A stretch of 64,000 nucleotides of DNA from Roseomonas sp. AR75. GTDB lineage: Bacteria > Pseudomonadota > Alphaproteobacteria > Acetobacterales > Acetobacteraceae. A program made the position numbers and the translations under genes. The notes beneath the pieces were generated by a model, which saw only the letters and a program-made list of their open reading frames with translations, was not told the DNA's origin and made no database searches. This document shows, one piece after another, positions 57,101-64,000 of the stretch. The stretch lies in assembly GCF_005222815.1 (NCBI RefSeq), contig NZ_STGB01000003.1:310001-374000 (forward strand), in the 5' to 3' direction. Every line of letters starts with the position of its first letter. The stretch's first letter is position 1.

Positions 57101-58791
57101 GCGGCGGCGCGCTCGGCCTCCGGCACCAGCGCGGCGCGCGCGGCGTCGCGCTCGGCGGCAAGGCGCTGATGCTGCTGGCCCAGCCGGCGCAGCGCGACCT
57201 CGGCGGCCTCCAGCGCGGCGCGGGCGCGGGTCTCGGCTTCCTCGGCCTCGGCGGCGGCGCCGCGGGCGGCCTCGTGGCGGGCCTGCGCCTCGGCCCGCCC
57301 GGCCTCCATCGCGACCAGCGCGTCTTCGGCCGCGGCCAGCGCGGCCTCGGCCTCCGTCACCGCGGCCGCGGCGGCGTCCAGCGCGTCCTGCGGCACTCGG
57401 GCGGCCTCGGCGGCGCCCTGCTCGGCGGCGAGCCGGTTGCCCTGCTCGGCCAGGCGCTTGGCGCGGTTGGCGGCCTCGCTCTCGGCGCTGGCCAGTGCGG
57501 CGGCCTGGGCGGCGGCCTCGGCGGCCAGTTCGGTGGCGCGGTCGGCAGCGCGCGCGGCGTCCTGCACGGCCTCGGCGGCCTCGGCCTCGGCGGCCTCGGC
57601 GGCTTCGCTGCGCGCCGGCAGGCTGGCGGCGGCGGCTTCCAGCGCCTCGGCCTCGGTAGCGAGCCGGGCGGCGGCGGCCTCGGCATCGGCCTGCATGCGC
57701 GCGGCGTGGTCCAGGTCGCGGGCCAGCGCATCCCGCCGGCCGGTGGCGGCGTCGAGCGCCGCGCGGGCGTCCTGTTCCTCGGCGTCCAGCGTCTCGGATT
57801 CGACGCGGCGGCGTTCCAGCGCGGTGCGCGCCAGCGCCTCCGCCTCGCGCGGGCCGGGCAGCCCCTGCTCCGCGGCGAAGGCACGCTTCGCAGCCCCTTC
57901 CGCCTCGAACTCGGCCTCGCCGACCGCGGTGCGGGCGCGGTGGAAGGCTTCCTTCGCCGTCGCCAGCGTCGCCTGGGCGCGGGCGCGCAGGATCGCCAGC
58001 CACTCCACCTCGGCCCCGCGCACCAAGCCGGAGAGGTTGCGGTAGCGCGCCGCCTGCCGGGCCTGTCGCTGCAGGCCCTGCCGCGCGCCCTCCATCTCGT
58101 TCAGCAGGTCCTCGGCGCGGGCGAGGTTGTTCTCCGCCTGGCGCAGCTTCAGCTCGGCCTCGTGCCGGCGGGCGCGCAGGCCGGCGATGCCGGCCGCTTC
58201 CTCCAGCACCGCGCGGCGATCCTCGGGCTTGGCCTGGATCAGCGCGGCGACCCGGCCCTGGCTGACCATGGCGGAGCTGCGCGCGCCGGAGCCGATATCG
58301 GCGAACATGGTCTGCACGTCGCGCGCCCGCAGCTCCCGCCCGTTGACGCGGAAGCTGCTGCCGGAGCCGCGCTCGATCTTGCGCACGATCTCGAGGTCCG
58401 GCGTCTCGGCATTCGGTGGCGGGGCAAGCCCCATCGCCTCCTCCAGCGTCAGCGTCACCTCGCACACATTGCGGGAGGCGCGGCTGGCCGTGCCGGCGAA
58501 GATCACGTCCTCCATCTCGCCGCCGCGCATGGTGCGGGCGTTCGTCTCGCCCATCGCCCAGCGCAGGGCTTCCACGATGTTGGACTTGCCGCAGCCATTC
58601 GGGCCGACGATGCCGGTGAGCCCCGGCATCACCTCGACCAGCGTCGCCTCGGCGAAGGACTTGAACCCGGCGATGCGCAGCCGGGTGAGGCGGGCCGTGC
58701 GCGCCGCCTCGATCTGTGCCTCGGTCCGGCCGGGCTCCTCGGCGGGCGCGGCCTCCGTGCCCTCCTCGGCGGGCGGCGGCACGGCCTCCAT
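54136..58791 (-). CDS. smc: Chromosome segregation protein SMC with extended arms
   Basis: A 1551-residue SMC; bacterial SMC is usually about 1150-1200. Walker A is G-P-N-G-C-G-K-S-N (63-71), the signature is L-L-S-G-G-E-Q-A-L (1441-1449) and Walker B V-C-V-L-D-E-V-D-A-P-L-D-D (1466-1478). The hinge lies at about 716-850. Residues 446-715 and 907-1176 are tandem 90-residue repeats in the two coiled-coil arms (see separate entries). With ScpA/ScpB, SMC loads at parS and compacts the chromosome. ATG 58791 is chosen because an upstream in-frame start would overlap the dsbA-like gene extensively. Confidence 0.9.
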   Translation of the reverse strand: MEAVPPPAEEGTEAAPAEEPGRTEAQIEAARTARLTRLRIAGFKSFAEATLVEVMPGLTGIVGPNGCGKSNIVEALRWAMGETNARTMRGGEMEDVIFAGTASRASRNVCEVTLTLEEAMGLAPPPNAETPDLEIVRKIERGSGSSFRVNGRELRARDVQTMFADIGSGARSSAMVSQGRVAALIQAKPEDRRAVLEEAAGIAGLRARRHEAELKLRQAENNLARAEDLLNEMEGARQGLQRQARQAARYRNLSGLVRGAEVEWLAILRARAQATLATAKEAFHRARTAVGEAEFEAEGAAKRAFAAEQGLPGPREAEALARTALERRRVESETLDAEEQDARAALDAATGRRDALARDLDHAARMQADAEAAAARLATEAEALEAAAASLPARSEAAEAAEAEAAEAVQDAARAADRATELAAEAAAQAAALASAESEAANRAKRLAEQGNRLAAEQGAAEAARVPQDALDAAAAAVTEAEAALAAAEDALVAMEAGRAEAQARHEAARGAAAEAEEAETRARAALEAAEVALRRLGQQHQRLAAERDAARAALVPEAERAAAQQDAETTADALAAAQQALAAAEATHAETVARLQAARAATADAEGAATRANAALDGAAGALRRLAEQRSRLAAERDAATAALVPDAERGAALDEAEAAEAALRDSRAALEGAEAARAAAQSRHEAARSAAVAAEGARARARAEVAALTEVAAAAAVSAGLAPVLDSVSVPAGLEAALGAALGEALDSPLDAAAPRHWRALPPFEVPPHLPGGATPLSRLVEAPAALARALSQIGLLPRGQDGAALQTALLPGQALVSEDGALWRWDGHCARAGTPSPGAVRLAQRNKLRAAQVVLDQAEAAAAAAQTVRAEAESEEQAAREEEARCRGLRAEAERRAAAAIAAAERIAARAAEAEQRLAALAPELGRLDADVGAAEAALAAARAARDAVPDLAVAQRAARDAAEEERQAREAEARLREARADAERRAGAAATTAERVAARAAQTEQRLAAVEPELARLDTELQAAAAALEQARAARAAAPDTLAARAARDAAARAEQQAVQQDATARETRRGAEATLARLRQEAQALTARAAEAEARLAVLAPQVERAAAEREAAEATLAEAQAAREAAPDLAALRAEVEQARAALVAARAAEAAARDARAALAAEATRLAARQETIGPERAEWAQRREEAAARREELSSRREEAEAEVTRLAEAPEAAATRRAAAARLLAEAETAHAEAARVLHEAETELRAATNHRREADARFVAAREGQVRAEGAMETAEAAALSVEERIAERLGEAHPDLPADVADLTEQAEERARKKLDRLTREREEMGPVNLRAEQELSELDARRDAIDTERSEVATAIAKLRGQIGHLNREGRERLRVVFDKVDAEFRGLFTRLFGGGRAHLALVGSDDPLEAGLEIYAEPPGKKLASLNLLSGGEQALTALSLIFAVFRCNPAPVCVLDEVDAPLDDANVERLCDLLEVMAAGDEEGRNGTRFLIVTHHPLTMARMHRLYGVTMQERGVSRLLSVDLQRAVELAETPVAG
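55264..56073 (-). repeat. smc: Three 90-codon repeats, SMC C-terminal arm
   Basis: Residues 907-996, 997-1086 and 1087-1176 align without gaps. They share A-A-R-A-A-x-x-E-x-R-L-A near the start, then E-P-E-L/A-P-Q-V, then A-R-A-A-R/A-Q-A-A-R and a P-D near position 48. The half unit before residue 907 (A-E-R-R-A-A-A-A then A-E-R-I-A-A-R) resembles the end of the first unit, so the array may be about 3.5 units. Confidence 0.75.
56647..57456 (-). repeat. smc: Three 90-codon repeats, SMC N-terminal arm
   Basis: Residues 446-535, 536-625 and 626-715 align without gaps. Each begins R-L-x-x-Q-x-x-R-L-A-A-E and has V-P about 20 residues in (A-A-R-V-P, A-A-L-V-P-E-A-E-R, A-A-L-V-P-D-A-E-R). The second and third units are the most alike. 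The third abuts the hinge. In DNA the unit is 270 bp. Confidence 0.8.
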
Positions 58792-58792
58792 G

Positions 58793-59395
58793 TCAGCGCG
58801 TCTCGGCGACCAGGGCGGCGAAGCGGTCGAAGCCGATGGCGCCCGGCACCACGCGGCTGCCGAACACGAAGGTCGGCGTGGAGCTGACATTGTACTGCCG
58901 CTGCGCCTCGGCCCGCTGCTCCAGGATGGCGCGCTGCAGGGGCGCGTCCACGATCGCCTTCTCGAAGGTCTCGCGATCCATGCCGGCCACGGCCGAGAGC
59001 TTCCACAGCTCGCCCTTCACATCCGCGTTGCGGTTGAAGGCCCAGCGGTCCTGGGTGGCGAACAGCGTCTGGACGAAAGCCGAGTAGCGATCCGCCGGCA
59101 CGCTGCGCGCCAGGGCGGCGACGGCCAGGGCGAGCTGGTCCAGCGGGAAGTCGCGATACACCAGCCGCACGCGGCCTGTGTCGATCAGGTCCTGCTTCAC
59201 CTTGGGGAAGGTGTCGCGCGAGAAGGCCGCGCAATGGCCGCAGGTCAGCGAGAAGAACTCCTGCACCACCACCGGCGCATCGGCCTTGCCGATGGAGCGC
59301 TCGGTCAGGCGCGGGTCGTCCTGGGCGAAGGACGGGGCGGCAGGCAGCGCCACGGCGCCGGCAGCAAGGGCGAGGACGGAACGGCGAGGGATCAT
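58793..59395 (-). CDS. DsbA-family periplasmic thiol oxidoreductase
   Basis: A 200-residue protein with a signal peptide (residues 1-24, ending S-F-A-Q) and a DsbA-type domain. The active site is C52-G-H-C55 in L-T-C-G-H-C-A, and the cis-proline loop is S-S-T-P-T-F-V. The insertion is the short helical type of DsbA/DsbG-like proteins of alphaproteobacteria. It should handle disulfides of secreted proteins. The stop is 1 bp from the smc start, so smc is probably co-transcribed. Confidence 0.88.
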   Translation of the reverse strand: MIPRRSVLALAAGAVALPAAPSFAQDDPRLTERSIGKADAPVVVQEFFSLTCGHCAAFSRDTFPKVKQDLIDTGRVRLVYRDFPLDQLALAVAALARSVPADRYSAFVQTLFATQDRWAFNRNADVKGELWKLSAVAGMDRETFEKAIVDAPLQRAILEQRAEAQRQYNVSSTPTFVFGSRVVPGAIGFDRFAALVAETR

Positions 59396-59441
59396 TCAGG
59401 CAGCCTCCGGCAAAGCGGGGTCTGGGACTCGGGGGGGTCCC

Positions 59442-59930
59442 TTATCGGTTCCGATAGACGCCGCGGCCAAGCTTTTCCAGGGCCTCGCGCAGATCCCCCG
59501 GCGGCAGGGCCTCCAGCCGCTCCGCCACGGGCTTCGGCAGGGCACCCGGACGGGCCGGCGCGGGGGTGGCGCGGTGCGGGGCGCCGCTGGCGGCCTGCTG
59601 CACGAAACGCAGCCGTTCCACCACGGCGCGGCCGAGATGGCCATTGATCCGGGCCGTCAGCTCCGGCGCCAGGTGCTGCAACTCCATGGCCACCGGGCCG
59701 GAACAGGCGATGGTGAGCGTGCCGGCGGTGAGCCGCAGCGGCGCCGTGACGGCGGCCAACGCCGGCCCGACCGCCTGCGGCCAGTCCGCCATCAGCGCGG
59801 CGCCGGCCGGGCTGCGCCGGCGGAAGGCCGTGCGGGTGACGGCCGGGATCAGGGCGGAGAGTGCCAGGGGGGCTCCCGGAAACCGCCTTGCGTCGCCATC
59901 CTTCGCCACGCGTGACCCCTTCTTCCTCAT
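59442..59930 (-). CDS. dciA: DciA-family (DUF721) protein
   Basis: A 162-residue protein with the DciA/DUF721 core: D-W-P-Q-A-V-G-P-A-L-A near residue 49, then L-T-I-A-C-S-G-P-V-A-M-E-L-Q-H and a following helix. DciA is the ancestral bacterial helicase operator, which loads or handles DnaB in species without DnaC. The tail is Pro/Ala-rich. ATG 59930 is given; a GTG at 59909 removes 7 residues and leaves it back-to-back with the mutY start. Confidence 0.8.
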   Translation of the reverse strand: MRKKGSRVAKDGDARRFPGAPLALSALIPAVTRTAFRRRSPAGAALMADWPQAVGPALAAVTAPLRLTAGTLTIACSGPVAMELQHLAPELTARINGHLGRAVVERLRFVQQAASGAPHRATPAPARPGALPKPVAERLEALPPGDLREALEKLGRGVYRNR

Positions 59931-60988
59931 TGCCGGGCGGGCCGCCGGCCCCCGACCTGCTCGCCTGGTACGACCGGCATCGGCGCGACCTGCCGTGGCG
60001 GGACGTCTCGGGCAAGCCCGATCCTTACCGCGTCTGGCTGTCCGAGGTCATGCTCCAGCAGACCACGGTGGCCGCGGTGGGCCCGCGCTATGCGCGGTTC
60101 CTGGCGCGGTTCCCCGATGTGGCGGCGCTGGCCGCCGCGCCCTGGGCGGCGGTGGCGGAGGAATGGGCCGGCCTCGGCTACTACGCCCGGGCGCGCAACC
60201 TGCATGCCGGGGCGAAGGCGCTGGCGGAACAGGGGTTCCCGCGGGACGTCACGGGACTCCGCGGGATTCCCGGGATCGGCGCCTATACCGCGGCGGCGGT
60301 GGCGGCCATCGCCTTCGGCGTGCCGGTGGTGCCGACGGATGGGAATGTGGAACGGGTGGCGGCCCGCATCCATGCCGTGGAGGCGCCGCTGCCGGGCGCC
60401 AAGAAGGCGCTGGATGCGCTGGCGAATCGCTGGATGGAGCAGCCCGCTGCGCGGGCCCGCCCCGGCGACTTCGCCCAGGCGCTGTTCGACCTCGGCGCCA
60501 CGATCTGCACGCCGAGGCGCCCGGCCTGCGCGCTCTGCCCCTGGCGCGAGGCCTGTGCGGCACAGCGTGCCGGCATTGCGGAGACCCTGCCGCGCAAGGC
60601 GGAGAAGAAGGCGCGGCCGCTGCGGTTCGGCGTGCATTTCGCCATGGCCGATGCCGACGGCCGCCTTCTGGTGCGCCGCCGCCCGGCGACGGGGCTGCTC
60701 GGCGGCATGCTTGAAGTCCCCGGAACACCCTGGCGCGAGGCCGCCTGGGCCGCGGCGGAGGCGCTGGCGCATGCGCCCGTGCCCGGCCTGCGCTGGACCG
60801 CCCTGCCCGGCGAGGCGCGGCACGGCTTCACCCATTTCGAGCTGCGCATGACGCTGCTCGCCGCGCGGCATGCGGGCGGCGCGCCGGAGGGGTTCGCCTG
60901 GTTGCCGCCGGCGGAGGCGAAGGCCGCGATGCCGACGGTGATGCGCAAGCTGCTCGTCCTGGCGGAGGACGCCTTCAGCCCGGCGTGA
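59912..60988 (+). CDS. mutY: A/G-specific adenine glycosylase MutY
   Basis: A 358-residue MutY. E in S-E-V-M-L-Q-Q-T-T-V and D in V-P-T-D-G-N-V-E-R-V are the catalytic pair; the helix-hairpin-helix is I-P-G-I-G-A-Y-T-A. The [4Fe-4S] motif is C-x6-C-x2-C-x5-C, followed by a Nudix-like C-terminal domain that reads 8-oxoG. It removes A mispaired with 8-oxoG. GTG 59912 is chosen; an alternative GTG at 59861 lies deep inside dciA. The 3' end overlaps the next, convergent gene by 14 bp. Confidence 0.92.
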   Translation: MTPSSSLPGGPPAPDLLAWYDRHRRDLPWRDVSGKPDPYRVWLSEVMLQQTTVAAVGPRYARFLARFPDVAALAAAPWAAVAEEWAGLGYYARARNLHAGAKALAEQGFPRDVTGLRGIPGIGAYTAAAVAAIAFGVPVVPTDGNVERVAARIHAVEAPLPGAKKALDALANRWMEQPAARARPGDFAQALFDLGATICTPRRPACALCPWREACAAQRAGIAETLPRKAEKKARPLRFGVHFAMADADGRLLVRRRPATGLLGGMLEVPGTPWREAAWAAAEALAHAPVPGLRWTALPGEARHGFTHFELRMTLLAARHAGGAPEGFAWLPPAEAKAAMPTVMRKLLVLAEDAFSPA

Positions 60989-61574
60989 CGGCTTCCCGCA
61001 AGGCCGCCGGCAGCGCGGCAAGCAGTGCCGGCTCGGCTACGGAGAGGGGCGGGCCGGAGGCGACGAGGCGTGGCTCGGCACGCTGCGTGTCGAGGATGCG
61101 CCACAGGTCGCAAGCGGCGGCGTAGCGCGCGAAATTGGCGCAGGCGCGAGGGAAGCGGCGCCGCGCGTCGGCTTCCGGCACGGCATGCCCGCCCGCCGCG
61201 ACGCGATCGGCGATGCGGCGCAGCGCCAGACTGAGATCCGGCAGGATGCAGAACAGAAGGTTCACGCTGAAGCCGGCGGCTTTCGCGCCTCGCACGGTGC
61301 GCAGGTGCGTGAGGCCGGCGAGGGTGGTTTCGAGCGCGAAGCTGCGGCGTGCGGCGATTCCCTCGTCGACAAGTGTCAGCACAAGACGCGCCGCTCGGGT
61401 TGCGGTCTGCGCGTCGGGCGTCTGCGTGAGCGGCGACAAGCCACGCGCCAACTCATCCAGATTGACGAAGCGTTCCGTTCCCGCCGCCGTACGCAGATAG
61501 CGCCGCGCATAGGTTGTCTTGCCGACGCCGTTCGGCCCGGCGATCAGCCAGAGGATCGGCCTGGCCTCACCCAC
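60975..61574 (-). CDS. Zeta-toxin-like P-loop kinase
   Basis: A 199-residue P-loop protein. Walker A is G-P-N-G-V-G-K-T-T (residues 13-21); N-L-D-E-L-A-R-G-L and R-S-F-A-L-E-T-T-L-A-G are typical of the zeta-toxin/UDP-GlcNAc kinase-like family. No epsilon-type antitoxin is adjacent. Its start lies within the last 8 bp of ccrM, so it is probably translated by coupling. Its end overlaps mutY tail-to-tail. Many lone members of this family are not toxic; its substrate is unknown. Confidence 0.7.
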   Translation of the reverse strand: MGEARPILWLIAGPNGVGKTTYARRYLRTAAGTERFVNLDELARGLSPLTQTPDAQTATRAARLVLTLVDEGIAARRSFALETTLAGLTHLRTVRGAKAAGFSVNLLFCILPDLSLALRRIADRVAAGGHAVPEADARRRFPRACANFARYAAACDLWRILDTQRAEPRLVASGPPLSVAEPALLAALPAALREAVTPG

Positions 61575-62655
61575 CTTGCGCCACCACCTCCTGCCGCAGC
61601 TCGTCCAGCAGGCGCATGCGGCCGTCGCGCGTCTCCAGGAACCAGAAGGTCCAGCCGTTGCAGGAGGGCGCCGCCTGCAGCTCCGCGCCCACCTTGTGGA
61701 TCGAGCCGGCCGCGGCGCCGCAGCGAAGCGTGCCGTCCGCGCCGACCTGCGCCTTCCAGCGCCGGTGCCGGTCCGTCAGCGTCGCGCCCGCGGGAACCAG
61801 GCCGCGCTCCACCAGCACGCCGAAGGCGATGCGCGGCTGCTCCCGCTTCGAGGGCAGCGAGAGCGCCGCGCTTTCCGGCAGCGGCTCCACCAGCGCCAGC
61901 CTCTCCCGCGCCGCCGCGGCATAGGCTTCCTCGCGCTCGATCCCGAGGAAGCGCCGCCCGAGCCGCTTGGCCACCGCCGCGGTGGTGCCGGTGCCCAGGA
62001 AGGGATCGAGCACCACCTCGCCGGGCATGGTGCAGGACAGGATCACGCGATGCAGCAGCGCCTCCGGCTTCTGGGTCGGGTGCAGCTTGCTGCCGGCATC
62101 GTCGCGCAGCCTCTCCGCGCCGGTGCAGAGCGGGATGAACCAGTCGCTGCGCATCTGCAGCTCCTCGTTCAGCGCCTTCATGGCCTGGTAGTTGAAGCGA
62201 TAGCGGGATTCCGGGCTGCGCGCCGCCCAGATCAGCGTCTCATGCGCGTTGGTGAAGCGCCGACCTCGGAAATTCGGCATCGGGTTCGCCTTGCGCCAGA
62301 TCACGTCGTTCAGGATCCAGAACCCCAGATCCTGCAGCGCGGCGCCCAGGCGGAACACGTTGTGGTAGCTGCCGATCACCCAGATCGTGCCGTCCTTGCG
62401 CAGCACGCGGCGGCATTCCGCCAGCCAGTCGCGCGTGAAGGCGTCATAGGCGCCGAAATCGGCGAAGCGGTCCCAGTCGTCGTCCACGGCATCCACGACC
62501 GACGTGTCCGGCCGGCGCAGCTCGCCCTTCAATTGCAGGTTGTAGGGCGGATCGGCGAAGACGGCATGGACCGAGGCGGGCGGCAGGCGCCGCAGCGTCT
62601 CGATGCAGTCGCCGACCAGCACCTGGTCGAGCGGCAGGTCGAGACCGGTCCCCAT
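61567..62655 (-). CDS. ccrM: CcrM-type adenine DNA methyltransferase
   Basis: A 362-residue beta-class N6-adenine methyltransferase. The catalytic motif is D-P-P-Y-N-L-Q-L near residue 37, and the SAM motif F-L-G-T-G-T-T-A lies near the middle. A further conserved N-F-R-G-R-R-F-T-N-A-H-E-T sits between. The C-terminal part (from about residue 275) fits the RAMA-type DNA-specificity extension of CcrM. CcrM methylates GANTC and times the cell cycle in alphaproteobacteria. No cognate restriction enzyme is nearby. ATG 62655 is preferred to 62694. Confidence 0.9.
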   Translation of the reverse strand: MGTGLDLPLDQVLVGDCIETLRRLPPASVHAVFADPPYNLQLKGELRRPDTSVVDAVDDDWDRFADFGAYDAFTRDWLAECRRVLRKDGTIWVIGSYHNVFRLGAALQDLGFWILNDVIWRKANPMPNFRGRRFTNAHETLIWAARSPESRYRFNYQAMKALNEELQMRSDWFIPLCTGAERLRDDAGSKLHPTQKPEALLHRVILSCTMPGEVVLDPFLGTGTTAAVAKRLGRRFLGIEREEAYAAAARERLALVEPLPESAALSLPSKREQPRIAFGVLVERGLVPAGATLTDRHRRWKAQVGADGTLRCGAAAGSIHKVGAELQAAPSCNGWTFWFLETRDGRMRLLDELRQEVVAQGG

Positions 62656-62715
62656 CGTTCTGCCCGCACCCCCCGCGAATCGGCCCGGCACCATGCGGCG
62701 CGCCGAGTCGCGGCG

Positions 62716-63348
62716 TCAATCGCCGAGCAGCGCGAAGAGGCTCGCCTGGTCCACCGGGGCGAAGCCGCGGCGGTGATGCGGTGTCGGGCCCAGGCGGGCG
62801 AGCGCCGTGCGATGCTGCTCCGTCGCATAGCCCTGGTGGCTGGCGAATCCGTAGCCCGGCCAACGCGCATCGAGCCGCGCCATCGCCCGGTCGCGCGTGA
62901 CCTTCGCGAGGATCGATGCCGCGGCAATCGAGAGGCATTGGGCATCGCCGCCGACCACGCAGCGCACCGCGCAGGGCAGTGCGGGCGGCTGGTTGCCGTC
63001 CACAAGCGCCAAGTCCGGCGGCTCCGCCAGCCGCGCGAGCGCCCGCGCCATGGCGAGTTGGCTGGCACGGAGGATGTTGATGCGGCCGATCTCCGCGACG
63101 CTGGCCGCGGCGACGGCATAGTCCAGCAACCCGGCCCGCGACGCGGCGATGAGCGCGGCGAAGGCGGCTTCCCGCTTCGCAGCGTTGAGCTTCTTGCTGT
63201 CGTCGATCAGCGCCGCGAGGGCGCGCGGGGGGCGCCGGCGGAACACCACCGCGGCGGCCAGCACAGGTCCGGCCAGCGGCCCGCGCCCGGCCTCGTCGAG
63301 CCCGGCCACCCGTCCGCCATGCGCCGATTCGAGCGTGAAACCCGGCAT
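62716..63348 (-). CDS. rnhB: Ribonuclease HII
   Basis: A 210-residue RNase HII. The catalytic Asp-Glu is in [14 protein letters not shown], then D-D-S-K-K-L-N, L-V-D-G-N and [12 protein letters not shown]. It removes ribonucleotides and RNA from DNA hybrids. ATG 63348 is chosen; a TTG at 63390 would add 14 residues. It ends 60 bp upstream of the ccrM start on the same strand. Confidence 0.95.
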   Translation of the reverse strand: MPGFTLESAHGGRVAGLDEAGRGPLAGPVLAAAVVFRRRPPRALAALIDDSKKLNAAKREAAFAALIAASRAGLLDYAVAAASVAEIGRINILRASQLAMARALARLAEPPDLALVDGNQPPALPCAVRCVVGGDAQCLSIAAASILAKVTRDRAMARLDARWPGYGFASHQGYATEQHRTALARLGPTPHHRRGFAPVDQASLFALLGD

Positions 63349-63468
63349 GACCTCCGCATAGCGCGCGGGGTCGAGTCCTGGCGAGGGCAACCCGCGCGGT
63401 CGGCGCCGCGTTCGCGGCCGATCAGCGTCGGACCATGGCGACGACGGTTGCGAGCCGGTCGGGCGACG

Positions 63469-64000
63469 TCACGCCTCCGGCAGGTCGCGCGCTGCCTTGT
63501 CGTAGCCCCGCCAGGGATCGGCGCGCTTCAGCCGATCCGGCGCGGTCCGGATCGTGAAGGCCTTCGGATCGAGCCCGTCCTTCACCTCGCTCCAGGCCAG
63601 CGGCACCGACACCGTCGCGCCCGGACGCGCGCGGGGCGACCAGGCGGAGACCGCCGTCCCCTGCCGTTCGTTGCGCAGGTAATCCAGGAAGATGCGGCCC
63701 TTGCGCGCGCGCTTGGCGAGCGTCGTCGTGTACCGCTCCGGCTCGGCCGCGGCCAGCCGCTCGCAGAAGCCGCGCGCGAAGGCCTTCACCGCGGGCCACT
63801 CGTAGCAGGGGACGATCGGTGCCACCACATGCAGGCCCTTGCCGCCGGTCGTCTTGCAGAAGGCCTTCAGCCCGGCCTTCTCCAGGGCCTTGCGCACGGT
63901 CAGCGCGGCCTCGATCACGCGGCCGAAGCCGAGGCCCTCATCCGGATCGAGGTCGAAGACCAGGCGGTCGGCACGTTCCGGATCGGCGGCGCGCGAGCCC
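63469..64000 (-). CDS. ligD: LigD polymerase domain (5'-truncated)
   Basis: About 177 residues to the right edge; the N-terminal part is outside. The polymerase/primase domain is clear: [10 protein letters not shown] (metal-binding D-L-D-P-D), then [13 protein letters not shown] and F-L-D-Y-L-R-N-E-R. It ends at the [11 protein letters not shown] tail. LigD joins DNA ends with Ku. In many alphaproteobacteria this domain is C-terminal in LigD, in keeping with the stop here; a stand-alone LigD-type primase cannot be excluded. Confidence 0.8.
   Translation of the reverse strand, partial: GSRAADPERADRLVFDLDPDEGLGFGRVIEAALTVRKALEKAGLKAFCKTTGGKGLHVVAPIVPCYEWPAVKAFARGFCERLAAAEPERYTTTLAKRARKGRIFLDYLRNERQGTAVSAWSPRARPGATVSVPLAWSEVKDGLDPKAFTIRTAPDRLKRADPWRGYDKAARDLPEA

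Noticed and set aside
54238..58887. Long open frame antisense to smc (about 1549 codons)
   Set aside because: A by-product of Ala/Glu-rich G+C-rich coding on the other strand; its translation is low-complexity Arg/Leu/Gly with no family resemblance.

Overview
The window is very G+C-rich (about 70% by eye) chromosomal DNA from an alphaproteobacterium. The best fit is the Acetobacteraceae/Roseomonas side of the order. The reasons are the gene set (a split F0 operon with both b and b' subunits, a CcrM-type methyltransferase, a PmtA-type methyltransferase, DUF2125, DUF4170, DciA, and two Bug-type binding proteins), the frequent GTG/TTG starts and the many ATGA/GTGA overlaps. No tRNA, rRNA, CRISPR array, transposase, integrase or phage gene was seen. 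Most genes are housekeeping.

Layout. 0-4 kb: the end of an Mrp/Mnh-like cation:proton antiporter operon, cut by the left edge. 4-9 kb: DUF2076, a CoA-binding protein and a zinc-ribbon protein on the minus strand, then ftsE-ftsX-ydcF-like-plsC on the plus strand. 9-12.5 kb: ChaC, DUF2125, then a small AT-richer island with two overlapping membrane-protein genes. 12.5-20.5 kb: a minus-strand aa3 cytochrome c oxidase operon (ctaC-D-B, a 42-codon membrane gene, ctaG-E, DUF983, surf1, M32 peptidase). 20.6-25 kb: a zinc-type ArsR regulator divergent from a four-gene Zn/Mn ABC importer. 25-36 kb: lipid methyltransferase, DMT exporter, YqgE, peroxiredoxin, nitroreductase, two Bug proteins, a second AT-richer orphan gene, then ispH-thrB-rnhA.

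36-42 kb: a lipoprotein and phosphatase pair, then a tandem glycine riboswitch ahead of gcvT-gcvH-gcvP. 42-45 kb: a PEP-CTERM protein, Nudix, GNAT, alpha/beta hydrolase and an orphan Flp-pilin-like gene. 45-47.6 kb: F0 operon atpI-B-E-F'-F ending in a strong terminator. 47.6-54 kb: MFS exporter, CDP-diglyceride hydrolase, ABC exporter, NhaA, a small membrane protein and a VOC protein. 54-60 kb: dciA, a DsbA-like oxidoreductase and an exceptionally long smc. 60-64 kb: mutY, a zeta-toxin-like kinase gene overlapping ccrM, rnhB and the C-terminal end of ligD.

The most striking observation is in smc. The 1551-residue protein has three consecutive 90-residue repeats in the arm before the hinge and three consecutive 90-residue repeats in the arm after it, with no gap needed between units. 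Removing two units per arm gives 1191 residues, the usual bacterial SMC size, so the arms appear to have been lengthened symmetrically by module duplication. The best candidate for an undescribed small system is the two-gene membrane island at 11.0-12.4 kb.
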